This document shows positions 34,801 through 48,200 of a stretch of 64,000 nt of DNA, piece after piece; within the stretch, counting starts at the first letter, position 1; every line of letters begins with the position of its first letter. Both the position numbers and the translations under genes were made by a program. The notes beneath the pieces were generated by a model, which worked only from the letters and a program-made list of their open reading frames with translations, ran no database searches and had not been told where the DNA came from. Origin of the DNA: Trogon surrucura. Lineage: Eukaryota > Chordata > Aves > Trogoniformes > Trogonidae. The stretch spans positions 18,397,001-18,461,000 of the forward strand of contig CM036618.1 in NCBI GenBank assembly GCA_020746105.1, read 5' to 3'.

Positions 34801-35939
34801 GTATGCATAAATACTGGCAAGATCTGAGTTGAATGAATATTACATATGCTGTTGTAGTAGCTAGGAATAATAGGCAGAAGTTATAGTCTCATTTGAAATC
34901 AGAACCATAAATATTTTTGCTTACCTTTAGTTGAAGTCTCAACTTTGCCATTGCATTAACTCATTTTTAGAAACTGTGTGAATTTTCATGACTCATTTGA
35001 GTGCTCTGTAACCATTTGTATGCAAATGTGACTCAAACATTCTCACAGTCACACACTTCACCCTTCCATTGGAGTTCATGCACAAACAGGAGTGGGGATG
35101 TTGCTTCTCCTTACAAACTTTACCTTTCCTAGACATGGTCTTGTGCGTTTTTCACATTTATGATAACATTTGAAGAAACGCTTGTGCCTATGATTTCATA
35201 GTTGCTTTTAAATGGAAGGACTCAAAAACAGAAATAAGAAGCACTTTGTATCAAAAAACCCATTTTTGTTAAAACACCGCATTCTCACATCTAAATTTGA
35301 AAAATTTGAAAAATGCTGCACATTTTCTTCTAACTTTAAAAAAAAATGTAAGTTCTGGTCTGAGAACAAGCATGAGAAAGTTCGTCTGAAAGGTAATCTA
35401 TCCATCAATGCATGCAGAGACTTAGAATGAAATTGCTATCTCAACCATAGCTAGAACAAACACAGCTGATGAGTAAATGTATATTGGCTAGAATAAATAC
35501 AAAGTGTAATGCCAGATGTGGGCAGTGCAGAATGCAGAAAGGCAGTAAACTGAGTAAACATCAAATGAAGGTTTAACCTTAATTGTGAGGAATCAATTCC
35601 AATGAGAAACAGAACTGGGGATTACTTTTGCCCAAAAGCGGTTGAGGTACCTTTCTAGGTAGAAGAGAAGCTGCCTCATCTGTCACTGCTTCCCCCATCT
35701 GAGCCTTGTTAGCAGCAACCTGCAGCATATAATGTACAGTTCGAAGGCTCCCTTTACTTCTGAATATCTCTGGCAGGGTTGTAGGCTTTACAGCCCAGCA
35801 AATTTGGTTTGCAGCTTTTGTCTGATTTTCCAAAATGCACCTTTTCTATTCATAAACAGCTATAAGACCTTCTGCAGCAACATTCCCTGTGATGCACACG
35901 GAGATGCTCAGGGTGTCTCTTTGTCAGTGGTAGGATGTA

Positions 35940-36720
35940 TGTGTTGGTTTCAGCTAAACAGGACCAATTCTGTTCAGTGATTTTACTTTTTTCAGCTCAG
36001 TCTCTTCTAAGAGATTGCACATTCCGAAGCTAACCGCGTGTTTTTGCAGACAGTGTCTGCTACTAGAGATGATAACACCTGATGTTTATAGTTACTGGCA
36101 GGGACTGGCATGCAGAAAGGCTCTTACACTTGCTCCTGTAGTGACCAAGGTCACTGCTGGATCTTGTGTGCCACGCTGGGGGTGCCAAGAAGTAAAAGGG
36201 GTCACAAGGAAGTAAGAAGTTGCACCAGGGAGGAAAGGACAGAACAAGTGACAAGCAAGAGTATTCCATTCCATATACAGCATATTCAGTATAAAGCTGA
36301 GGGATCACGGGGTTGAAGTCCCGTTCTTAGTGGCCAGCATCCGAGGAGGACTCTCTTGGATTTTCTGACTTTGATCCCCATCCTGAGTTCCCGAATCCAG
36401 CTCCTGTGTCTGGTTCCCCTCTGCCGCTGAGCCTGGGACTTCCCCAGTGCCGCCTGCTCTGCAGCATCAGTGGGGCTTGCTGTCGAGGTGGGGGAGTGTG
36501 GTTCAATATTGGTTTTGTATATATTTGTATATAGTTCATTATTTTCATTATTCCCTTATCAGTACTATTATTGGTTTATTAAAGTGGTTTTAGTTTTCTT
36601 TTCCAATCCAGAAGACTCTCTGCCTTATTCACTTTCCTTTCCCATTTGGGGAGTGAGAGGGGTTAGAGGGCATCTGTCAGCATTCAGTGGCTGGCACAGA
36701 CAATATTTCAGTCTCTCACA
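35940..36720 (+). mobile_element. Solo LTR, same family, opposite orientation
   Basis: Starts TGTGTTGGTTTCAGCTAAAC and ends in GGGCATCTGTCAGCATTCAG and GTGGCTGGCACAGACA. Over most of its length it matches the reverse complement of the LTR at 3.7-4.5 kb (GTGTGCCACGCTGG, GAGTTCCCGAATCCAGCTCC, CTATTATT before the ATTAAA). ATTAAA poly(A) signal at 36578-36583. The exact 3' edge lies between 36702 and 36720, and no target duplication is evident. Solo, non-coding. Confidence 0.82.
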
Positions 36721-39700
36721 AAGTCAAATGACTGTAATGGAGTCTTCCAGAGTTACTTGTTCAGAAGCAATGTCTTTGGAGTTCACATGATTCACCTAAC
36801 ACAGATGCGTAGACTCTTTGTGTTTGTGTGGTTCTCAAAGTGCTTAGGCTTTCTAGTCTTTAAAAAATATATTTCCATTTTTTTCCTACTGAAGTAACTC
36901 TTGAAAATATAAAACAATTATAAAGGTTATTGGTGCATTGGATATGCACCTTCCTCAAACCTACCAGAACTATGGTAACTCTCTGATGTCTCTGAGAGGG
37001 CTACTGTGTTCCGTGAAGCTGCACCCCAAAATCTTCTTATAGATTTTTGTGAAGCTGTATTATAAGTAAGCGTGGGATTCACCTCACAGATTAAGGCACC
37101 AACATTCAGAGGCTTGATTGAGTTGCCCACATGAAGGAGTCCGGCAACTGTTCGAAGTGCTGAAGTCTTCCATCTGGACTCCAGCTGCTGCTCCATATTG
37201 GTAAAGAAGTGCCATGTGCGGTGTGCCATTCCTGCCAGCCCTGCATGAATTTCTGGGACACCCAATTGCACCTCAAATAGCATCAGCTGTAGTCAGTGGA
37301 CAGAGGAATCTCCAGGGAGTGTCTAACCAGCTGCTCAAACATACGTGTCTACTTTTGAGTCATTTCAATGGCTCTGTAGCCTTCGACCACTAACTCACTG
37401 ACACCTACAAAACACTAAAATTGTTTCTGTTATTCTGGGAGCTGATTTCTGCCCTGCGTGTCGTTTGCTTGCCACACCACGCCTTTCTGGAGTGGCCTGT
37501 GCACCCAGCACAGGGAGAAAGTGCTGAAAGGAGCTGAAGATCAGTTAATGCTGGTCTCCAGACAGGCCAGTGCACACCCACCTGTGCACCCGCTCTGGTG
37601 CCATGCGACACTCTACGGGTTCTCAGGTGTTTTGCATATTTTGAACTTTTTTTCTGTTTGTCTGCTTCTGATGCTTCTGCCATTGGTAATCAGCCCTGAC
37701 ACAGGTACCTGGGCTCTGCTATGGTTGCAGTTAACATGGCTAAATCAGTTAAATGCGAGGGAACTTTAGTAACTGCTCGCTGGCACACCTCTGACTGTTA
37801 GCTGGGCGACCAGTTGGAGACCAGGTAAGGTTTCTAAGGTGACATGAGATTAAGCAAGTTATAAACAAACTGTAAAGAAGAAAAGGTAGGAGCTTGGTAG
37901 CTGATCCAGCTGCGAGTTCCAGGCAGATGCACAACCGGCCAACGTGAAGATCGCTGCAGGATCAGGTCTTACGAAGGAAGCACTCCCTCTTCTCTTAATG
38001 ACACCATCATTAGTAGTAGTGCAGGTATATAGATCTCTTAAATTAATAGTGCAGCAGATTGTTCCTGCTGCACTTAACAGGCAGTTCAATATAACAGCAG
38101 TGAGCTAAAATATTCGCAAGTTTGTGAACTTCAAAGCAAACTTTGCTTCTTTCTAAAGAGTCTTACAACAACTAAGCATATTTTCTCCCACCTCATCTTT
38201 AAAGAAATTACAAAAGAATATATACAGCAGGCCTGAAGTTCCTGCCAGTCCTTCATCTTGATTTACTTGGCATATTGGTAAGGAATCTGGACACTGAAAT
38301 TTACTGTTAATGAGTACCTTATTTTATGGATGTCTTCTTTTTCTCTGCAGTAATGCTTATCTGAAGTGTTTATGCTCTTATGGAGGGCCAAAAAAGACAC
38401 CTAGGAGATAAATGCTGAAGTAACCAGTGAAATATTTTACTACTTTGTTTCACTTTTTTTTAGTTTGGAAAATATGGGCAGTCATTAATAGAGCTAGATT
38501 TCTGTATTGATTTATGTGTCAGTTGATTGTATTTCTACAAATTACCTGCAGTCTTCATTTCAAGGCCTGGACAACTTGTGGGAAAAATAGGTCTCCAAAA
38601 ATAGGTCTCCTGTGGCTTGTGCTGGATTAAATGTAGAGGCAGAAATATTAGGGAGCTGTTGGTCAATGCAAACAAAAGCTGCAGGTAGTAGTTTGAGTGG
38701 AAACGATGATGTGGATGAGGCGTACCTAAATGCGAGGAAAGCAAGGATGTAAAGAAGTGGCAAGGACAGCAACTCCAGAATGGATCGGATTAGGGGAAGC
38801 TGAAAACGCTTGCCTAGAAATGAAAAAAAAACAACAACAAAAACCCCAAAACCCACCAGCAGTAGGCAGGAGGGATTAAAAGAAGTGAGATAAAAAATAG
38901 AAATACTGTGCACTTACTGCTGATTTCCAAGAATTGCTAAGTGATTGTGATTGAAAGCTGGACTAAAAGTGAGGGAGGTGAAAAGTTAGAGGGCTCTGAG
39001 GGGAGAGTAAAGAGAATGTGTCTGCCTGGTGAAAGACAAAGGCAAAGATTTCTGCTGATTTCATCAGAGCAGAATTGAACCTTCTGTAAGCTATAGAGAA
39101 AAAAGATCAATTTTGTCTTGTGGTCCTAAATTTACACATGTGATTCATATGATGCTTTTACAGTCTGTAAACCGATTATGTATACTTAGGAAAATGTTCA
39201 GATCTGAAGATCCTGAGATCCTGCAATGTCTTTCCTCATTTCTTCACTGGTAACAGCAGCATAGTCTCCTCCGTGCTTTGTCCTTTTGTGCCTCAAACCC
39301 AGCTACTTCCAGCTAGGAAAATATTCTAGCCTCTGTCTCTTAGCTTGTGTCTGCTTCTAAGGAGCTAGCAAAGCTGTTCATGTTGGAGATTTTTTCCAGC
39401 TCAGTAGCAAAACTGAAATTAATTGATTAACTTGATGCACCAAATCCTCAAGTAGATGTGAAGTAGATGCCGTTTAACCCAGATTGGGATGCACTGAGCA
39501 AAGCTGTAAAAGATTCTGCCTTCCTTTACAAACTCCTGTGAGTCTGATTTCAATTAAAATTATGTTTACATTTTTTTTGATTCATTACAATTCTACTAAG
39601 TGTAATAGAGGAGCAAAGTGTTTCTAACTCCTGAGAGAAGGGGAAGGGAATTTTTTCCTGTCTTGCATAGTGTCACTAAATCAGAAAGCCCATACCCCAA

Positions 39701-41799
39701 GTCCAGAAGTTGCAGTGAAGGAACTGCTACTTACAGGAATACAAGAAGGAGTTGGAATACAGGTTTCCACCTGCAAGTGTAGGTCTGGTTGGCTGAGGAG
39801 ACAGATCTACCTCTTTAGTTCCTCCTCACCCTCAGCAGGGCTGAGCAAAAAATAAACACTGCTGATAAGGTGCCAGCATCCCATTTCAAACCAGCAGTCT
39901 TCTCCCTCCATCAGCATTACCTTTGGCATACATCTCCACGGGTTTATAGCTAGGTGGCAAACAGGGAGGTACTACATTGCAGTCTCAGAACATGAGGTGT
40001 AGTGGTTTTGTAAATACTTTGTGTCAGCTGTTCATGGAGGTGAATGTTTGTATACCAGGCTAAAAGACTTTCGAGCAGGATTGCATTGTTCTTCATGGTA
40101 GTCTATAGGAAGGAGCAAGCAGGGGAGATGCATAATACCCTAGATAATAGATAAGCAATCCCTTTGCAAATATTGGGGAAGCAATTGCAACACAATGCCA
40201 TACATCCATGCCCCAGGCTGCATTTAAACAGCTATTCTGCCTGAGTTGGGAATAAAGAGGTCTAAAGTGCATTGAATAGTTAAAAAGCTCTTTCCAAGAA
40301 TAAGATCAGTTGTCAGTAGGTGTCCCAGACAGAGAGAATGGCCAGCTTCTTTAGCATCTGTCCTCAGAGCAAGTGCATCTTCCTCACCAGCACCGAGGAT
40401 TCATCTCCCCTCCCCCCCTGCCCTCTGCTACTCTCCGAGGGGCAAGCCAACCTCTCAGCTCTTTGCTATACAGGAGAGCTTGGTTTTAACCAGCTTTGAA
40501 ACTCTGCTGCCTGGAGAGGAGAAGACATACCGCGCTGCAGAGACGGCATTTCCTCTTCGTAACTGCCTGGTGCCAAAGGGCACGCACAAAAACTTGGTAG
40601 AAACCATCCATTTGGTGTGTGAGGCCGCCACAGCGGCTTTCCACAACAGGACTTACTAACTAGGACTTGAAACTCGACTAGGCTTTGCTCTCAGTTCCAC
40701 ATTTTTGTTGCAGCAGTTGCTGCGTCGAGGCCCAGTATCACTTCACAGGGTGGGGTCCTGTCTGAATTCTGAGGCACCGGAGAGGCTGTAGGTAGCATGG
40801 TATTTGTCTTTGCTCTCTATGCCAGGCTCAAACAGTTAACATTGTGTTGGTTGGAAGAAACTTTAGTTAACTTGCAAGCTAAAGCATGGACAAATGGAGT
40901 GGGCTGACTGACTCAGCAGCTGTTTTTCATGGATAGGTAAAACAAAGTCATTGTGGGAAAGGTATTCTTTTGCATAATCTGCTATAGAAGTTCCATATGT
41001 GTTTTTTTCTTTGCAGTGTTCTTTGCAGATGTTATTTCTTCATATGTTTCTATTTCTATATAAATAGATTTTTTTTTCACCCAAATTGCCGTCTTTTAAG
41101 GGTGTTTTGCATGCTCATCAAGGACTTCTTTATTTTTCATGGAACTGTTGTCCTGCATCCCAGGATAATATTTCTGCATAACTGCTGATGGAGCTGTCAC
41201 TGTGCCTTACAGCCCTCTAGCCCTCTGAAATTAAAAGTATAGAAGGAATGTCCTCACACTTGGAGATTTGTGTCACCAAAGATGTCAGGATTAAAGACAT
41301 GTTTGTTTGGCTAGTCCCACTAGTAAGGGAAACTTCTGAGTTAATTCACCCGTGAGAAACACATTGTCCTACAGGTATTTTTTGTTGCTCGTTTTCCAAA
41401 TGAGTAGCAAATAGATCTTACTGCACTAAGCACAGACATGAATACTTTTCCCCAGGAACTAATCCAGCACAGATGCTGTCACCTAGTTATAATGCAGCAT
41501 GTAGTTGAGATATCAGTGGCTCTGTGTGGTCTCACATCTCCTGGGGGGACCTGTAGGTGGCTTTACTTTGAATAGCAGGACCATGTTGGATGCCAGTTTT
41601 GGCAGAGCAGTCCTGCAGTTTAGCATTTAAGTAGAGTGAACATTGAACTCTAGTATCTGAGTGATGGCTGAATGACACTCACAGGATGTAAAGAAGAACT
41701 TGTGAATGGCACTAACTGGGTCACACCAGTGTCCAGCTGCTTGGGTTTCTGATTCTGTCTCCAAAAGCAGAAACAGATGTTATTTCGGGAGACCATACT
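36721..41799. other. Gene-desert sequence
   Basis: No gene or clear repeat recognised. Short frames only (up to 118 codons) with no domain. An A-rich stretch at about 38822-38850 interrupts otherwise ordinary sequence. Confidence 0.5.
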
Positions 41800-42270
41800 A
41801 GCGTGGCCACTTTGTGCAGTGTGTTCACCTTGACTTCCCTAGCACCCAGAGCTCTGCTTAACCCTGTCAGTATCTGCTTGTGGATTCTTGATCCATCAAA
41901 TTATCTCATTTTTTTAATGATCCTACAGATGCAGTCTCCTTCCACAGCATTCTGCATCAGCAAGTTCCAGAAGTTCATTAGGTGCTGTGTAAAGAGCTAC
42001 TTTACCTCTTTTAAATCAATATTCCATTGGTTTCGTCAAGTGACCCCTAGTTCTAATATTGCAAAAGCGGTTGAAATGTTCTGCTTTCAGCATTTCTACC
42101 ACCTCTGTGATTCTATAAACCTTTCTTATATACCCTCTCTCAGCTACCTCCTCTTCAAATCAGAGCCCTAGTCTTTTTCAGTTGCTCATCCCTTCTTAGA
42201 GCAACTGCTCCATCTCTTTGTTTTGTTTTCCCTTCTCTGTACATACAGTAACTCTGTTGCATCCGTCTTG
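41800..42270 (-). mobile_element. Ancient CR1/L3-clade LINE remnant
   Basis: The plus strand follows the order of a reverse-complemented CR1-type ORF2 end: CATTCTGCATCAGCAAGTTCC, GTGTAAAGAGCTACTT, GTGACCCCTAGTTCTAATATT, then TCTATAAACCTTTCTTATAT followed by CCTCTCTCAGCTACCTCCTCTTC. It is far more degraded than the avian CR1 copies at 3-10 kb and has no open minus frame, so it predates them. Confidence 0.5.
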
Positions 42271-45200
42271 AGATGCCTGCAACAGCACTGTGAAGAGTAC
42301 TCAAGATTTGAGAAGGATACCGTGGTTTCTCTAAGAAGAGTCTTTAGTCCCTTGCCCCATAAACCAGCTGTAACTGATCCTGAGCTGTTTTCTGTTTGTA
42401 AGCCATACTGCTTCCCTCTGAGTTACGGAGTTAGGTGGATGTCATGTCAGGGCGCAGGAGGGGATTGTCTTCCTGCTTTGCAATCCAAAATCCCAGGCTA
42501 CCCGGACACTGCATTAAATCATGCAAAAAAAAAAAAAAAAGTATTGGGATACATGCAGACCAGAAGTGGAATACATATGGACAAACCATCTCAAAAATCT
42601 ACACTAACTCTTAAGTAACTAACTATTCTCTTCCCTTTAGTCAGTATGTGGTTAACCTTGGACATATGCATCTGTAATGATAGCTGCTTTTATAGATCAT
42701 ATTTGTTCAAGTCCATTATTACTATGAGAAAGGTGTAGTTTTCCAGTAAAGCTACCTCATGTTGTCATATCAAGACAGTATCTACATATTCGTTGAAGAT
42801 ATCAAATTACAGAAATAAACTTTATCATTCTTCAACAAATACTAAACCATTACTGTTAAAGCAAAATTGAGATCCATACATCTGATGAACTGAAGGAAAC
42901 TGTCAGAACATAGTTGTCATTAACACAGTCTCTATTTAGCAAATTTCTTTTTGCATTGATGGATTTACCATTTTGTGGTAAATGAACAGTTTTTCATCCT
43001 GAAATATTTCTAAAACCACTTTCTGATAGAAATCAGAAAAATAGAAGTTCATCTTGTACATCACTACTTTGGACAGCTCTATCTCGAGAAAAATAAATAC
43101 AGCAGATATAAATTAAAAGGGGATGGAGCAATCTGAGCTGGAAAGAGAAGAGCGCAAATTTATTTTATTTCCTTGGTTGTGTAGGAGTCTTGTTAACCAG
43201 TATGTAATGCATAGTCATGTAATAAAACATACTAGACATTAAAAGGCAAAAACCCAGTTCACAGATGTTGTAACGTTATGAGATAATTTTAGGGAGTGAA
43301 TGGGGTGAAAAGGCTGGATTTGTTAGAGAGGAAAATACCTATGGAGGCCTTTTCTGTGAGCAATACCATGACTTCATTACCATGTCAATTCTGGGAAAAG
43401 GCTCTGATTTAACACAGCAGTTGGCTGGATCCATATGGAGCTGATGAACCTCTGAATGAATAGTGAATGGAAAAACTGCTGGAATCTGCCTTCAGCTTTG
43501 TTCCCAGGATGACCAATGTAAAAGGCCTAAGAGCAATACTGCACAGATGGTGTAAAGAGGTAAGAAATCTGCAGGGTTTAGTTTGCTTTTTCTTATCCTA
43601 CACTGTTTGGGGGTTTATTTTTTTAACCGTATTTCGGTTTCTCCAACTCTATTTGCTTAAATGGCTTTACTCACGAAAAAAAGTAAAAAAAAAGAAATGC
43701 TTTCGGGAAATGAAATTAATTCAAAAAACATAGGTAGCAGTAAACATTTACATAAAAATATAATTTAAAATGTTGAATTTTGTATGGTATAGAAGTAATT
43801 GAAAGCATAATTACGAAATCCTGACAAAAAAAGAAAAAAGCTAGTTAAAAGTTCAACAAAGAACTTTGGAATTACTTCTTCAATTCACCCTATGTTGTGG
43901 GAATATGCAGATGTTCACATTTACACAGTCATGTATGTCCACTAGGGTTACATGCTTTTATAGTCTGAAGCATCATCACAAGTGCCAATACAGTAAATCA
44001 AAAGACTCTCTGGCATTATCTAGTTTCCTTTCTGGCTTTAAAAGTTAGAACAGATGTCACAAGAGAGGACAAAATGGATTTTACCCACCGAGAGGAGCTT
44101 TTCTTGCCATCATTAATAGGAGGCTCCTTGAAATGCTAATGTACACAGTTTGTGTTGCCGGGTTTGCATAGAGATGGTGGGAAACAGCTCTGATCCCAAC
44201 AAAACCTTTTGTTATTAATCAAGAAAATCTGCTCTTCTGAAACAGCAAAGCACTGAAATGGTGTGGCCACTTGCAATGCAGAGATCTCTATAGCAATCTC
44301 CAATGAACAAAAATGTAATAAAAACTGTTCAGCAGTTCTACGAGATACGGCACATGTAGCAATTTATTTGCAGTGATTTTGCATACACCTTCTACTTCCC
44401 TTTGTCATTTCAGCATGAGTATTTACAGTGGAAAGATTACACCGTTTTTGTACATTTTCCGAATCTCCACTCTTTAAAATCTTGTTTCATTTTATGGCGA
44501 ATCTAAAAGGCAAGCTTGGGGCAGAAAGAACTTGGAAAAGCAAGCTTTTCTTCTTGAAAAAACACCAGCCTATCACGGAGCATGAGTTTCTGTTTGATTT
44601 GATGTTAATACCATGTAAGATATTTTTGCTTCATTAGAATATAGGATTATGAGATCTTGTGAGCCCTCTGTGAGTACAAATATACTCTGCAATATTAGGA
44701 CTAGTGTGCTTCTCCTGTTGTAAATGGGACTTGATAATTTTTAAGTCTTTAAGAGAAGAGGTTCGGACCCTGACTTTTCCTTGTGACATATGACCTCTTA
44801 TTTTTAAGAAATACCAATGCAATTAAATCACAAAGTACTAACTGCTGTCAGACATTCATTGCCTTGTATAGGGTGCCTCAGCAGAAGCCTTCTTTCCCAA
44901 AAGTATTTGGAGTATGAATTAAAGCCAAAAATTCAAGGAAAGCCTGAATTAAAATGTAAATTATTTGCCTGGTATTACTCATCACTGGAATCTCTGGCCC
45001 AGTCTCTGGTCAGAGTTACATTAAATTCCCTATCAATTTATTGGACACCAGTTCCACAACACATTAATGTGTCCTTTCACAGATTCATTGTGCTGAAACT
45101 TCAATATATGGGCACAAGAGAATGAATTAGGGATGAAGCATTAGCTCAGAGTTTAAGCCTCTTTTAATTTCCTTGCCTCTGTGGTTCTAAAACAGATACT

Positions 45201-48200
45201 TAACATTTTGCATTGCCATAGATTATTGTACTTTAATTTCTATTGTGGGGTGTTTTTTTTTATTGATGGTAATAAGCAGATAGTAAAAATAAATACAAAT
45301 AACTTTTAATTCATGCAAGATGTTTGAGATGACCATTGTATGGTTAGGAGGTAATACAGTGTATGTAGTAAATTTTAATAGGGGAACGTTTTATTTGTTC
45401 ACAGCCTTGTCTGATACAAATTTGGTAAAGCAAACAGGAAAGAAACGTGGGGGGGGATGGGAAACTTATGTGAGGAAAATTATTGAAATGACTGATTCTG
45501 TCAGTGAGGAGCTGTTTCAGTAGTAGGAAACACTGTAACAGGCAAGCAGGGGAAAACAAAGCTGTAAGAACAACTTGGAAGTGCCTTTGGCATTGTAAGA
45601 GGTCTACAGATGAAATGACCAGGGCTATCTCTAGATACTTCTACAAGAGGATTATCTGTTCTCCAAGTTTCGGTGAGTAGAATTTTCCCCAATCTCTATT
45701 TTCCTGTCAACTTTACAATTAAACTTTCCATTTCATGAAAGCTGCTTTTAACAGGGGTCTGAAGTGCCTGTACCACTGTACCAGAGGGTTTCCACCACCT
45801 CAGCTGCTGAACACAAGACCTCACCACTTCTGTGAGCGCGGACAGATTGACTCGCACGAGGCTGCACTGAAAATCCCAATTTGCAAGGAGCGGGTACTGT
45901 TCATCCAAATAACAACCACTGCCAACAAAAAATCCTCCTGAGTGTGCTTACTGGGACCTGCTGAGGCTTTTGATAAGGACTGATGACTTTGACCTCGCTG
46001 TCCGATCCCTTGGTGTAGACGTAAAGATGAAGATTCTTCTTGAGAAAAATATCTCGATTAGGAGGGCTGAACTATCCTGTGTCAAGAAAATACACCACAA
46101 ACCCCTTGTCTTCATAGCACTGACTAAGCAAAATCATTGAGCACAAACATATTTAAGGCATATTATCCTGTGTAAGGCATTTGTCTACCTGTAAAGTTTC
46201 AGTAATTTAACAAAAGAAGTTTTTTCAGAAGTGCTGTACTTAAAACTGCCTCAAAACTTTGCAGAAGCTCAAACATACAGATTTCAACCAGGCTGGAAAT
46301 CTACAGTTTAGCTTGTGTTGCTAAATTATGAGCTAAGCTGATATAGAGCAGTCTGAAATACATCCATGAAAGGGTTTTCAGATAAGCTGTTTTCTAAACC
46401 AATGTAAATTTTTGACCTGAAGATTTTCGTCAAGGATTAAATGTTAACTGACTACTTCCCTGTATAGTCCTTGCCAAATTTTGTTCTCACTTCCCCTGGT
46501 CCTGAGTAACTTCACTGCATTTGAAATGGTTATTCTAAATTTGTCACAGTGTAACAGACCAAAATTTAGCTTTAGGAGTGTCTTGGAGCAGCATTGTCTT
46601 CTGTCACTGTGTTTATAGCTTTTTGGATGAGAATCTGAGATAGGTGAGCAGTCCATTTCAGGTGTGAACCCTTCTCCTACACTGACTTGCAGGGGAATCT
46701 CCTTGTCTTGTTTTTTATATACCTGAAAAGTGGGTGTGAATTGATATAAAATCATTTCTCTTCACTTTTTCCTCTTTGGTAACATTTTACAGCCAGCTTG
46801 AATAGGCAACGTACAAGAAATCGAGTCCCATTTCCCACATGGGAATCGCTGTTCCTGGCAGTCAGTGTTTATAAGATCAAATTCCTTTTTGTGGAGTAAA
46901 AATAATACTTTTAAAAGTCAGGCTGTATATGTAAATTATTTAGGGATAGATCTTCAGTGAGATTTCTCAAACGACTCAAGTATTTATGATATGATGGACT
47001 TCAGGCTTTAGAAAACCGTATATGGGCAAGTGGCAAAAAAGGTCAATCTTTTTGTATATTTAAATCAGTCTCCAAACTACTTTGAGTCTTGTACCATTTC
47101 TGCTTTCTCTATGTCTTTACTTTAAACTTCCATAGTCAGGTAGCACCCTGCGAGCTGCGTTAAATCCGACACCTAAGATAGCCTTATAAACCCTGCGGAC
47201 ATTAAACTACTGGAAAACAGATTGGGTTGGTAAAAATAAGTGTGCGTGTTCTCACAGAACCTGAGAAAATCACACCTTCATTTTGTTAAAAAAAATCTGT
47301 TTGTGCCACTCCAGTAATCACTTCATAACTGGTGGGAGAGCAGAACATATGTCTCAGAAGTGGTGGAATATAAAAGCTTCTACCTCTAATCCTGTTTTCT
47401 TTAAGAGGAAAGAGAAAAAAAGCAACAAAAAAGACCCAACCTTTTCAGTATGTCATCTGTAAAATCAGTGCCAAGGGGTTTCTGCTTAAAAATCACAAAT
47501 GAAATGTAAATTGCTCATGAAAGCAAAATGAAACAGAGTTGGTTTTTTTTAATGAGGTGTGTAATGTAGTAGGATCATGCACTAAAATGCTTGCTTGAAG
47601 CAGGAACTGAGGATATAAAGAGGATCCCAGTCCTGGCCTCCTCACTCAGGCGAACTTTTCACATGTTGACAACTTTTACAAAATGCCTTAGCACTACTGC
47701 AGCGATGTACTGAATAACCCCATGTCTGAAAAGGATATGCAGAACTAAGGCTGATCTCTGGCACTTTGCATGGACGCGCCCACCTTATTGCAAAGGTTCT
47801 TCTCTGTTCAGTTCTAGCAGCGTGCCCTCGTTAGAGCCATTACCTCTGTGGTTGCCTTCTTTTGGAAGAAATGTAGTTTCAAAACATTACCATGGAAGGA
47901 TAAATACAAACTGTATTTTCCTAGAGCTGGTTTTACTCAGCTACTTGAATGTAGAAGGCTGCAGCAGCTGTCACAATATCAAAACTACTGTTCCAGAAGC
48001 ATTTCTGTACCTTACCTACCAGTTGGTAGCTATTCCATCCTGCTCCCTGCCTAGAATGGCAAAGTAGCATCAGGAATTTGTGACCTGGAAAGAGATGCTT
48101 TATTTTGTGTATGTGAAGATTGATTTCCATTACTCCTTTCTAATTTTTCTATGAAAGTTTTTAACTCAATTCCTTGTTATTAGTTTGTTTGTTGCCGCAT

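Larger units (their letters stand above)
23481..35938. other. Gene-desert sequence upstream of ID2
   Basis: Unique non-coding DNA with no recognised coding exon. Noted: A/T homopolymers at about 23560, 23780, 23950 and 24370-24430; a GC-rich stretch at 24800-25250; poly(C) at about 26480-26494; a tRNA-like promoter pair at 27471-27566; a 20-bp duplication at 28808-28850; poly(G) at about 32878-32888; and a candidate non-coding element at 32940-33250. Confidence 0.5.

Noticed and set aside
36300-36330. GGGGTTGAAGTCCCG as a tRNA T-arm
   Set aside because: It is inside the solo LTR, and no acceptor, D or anticodon arms flank it.
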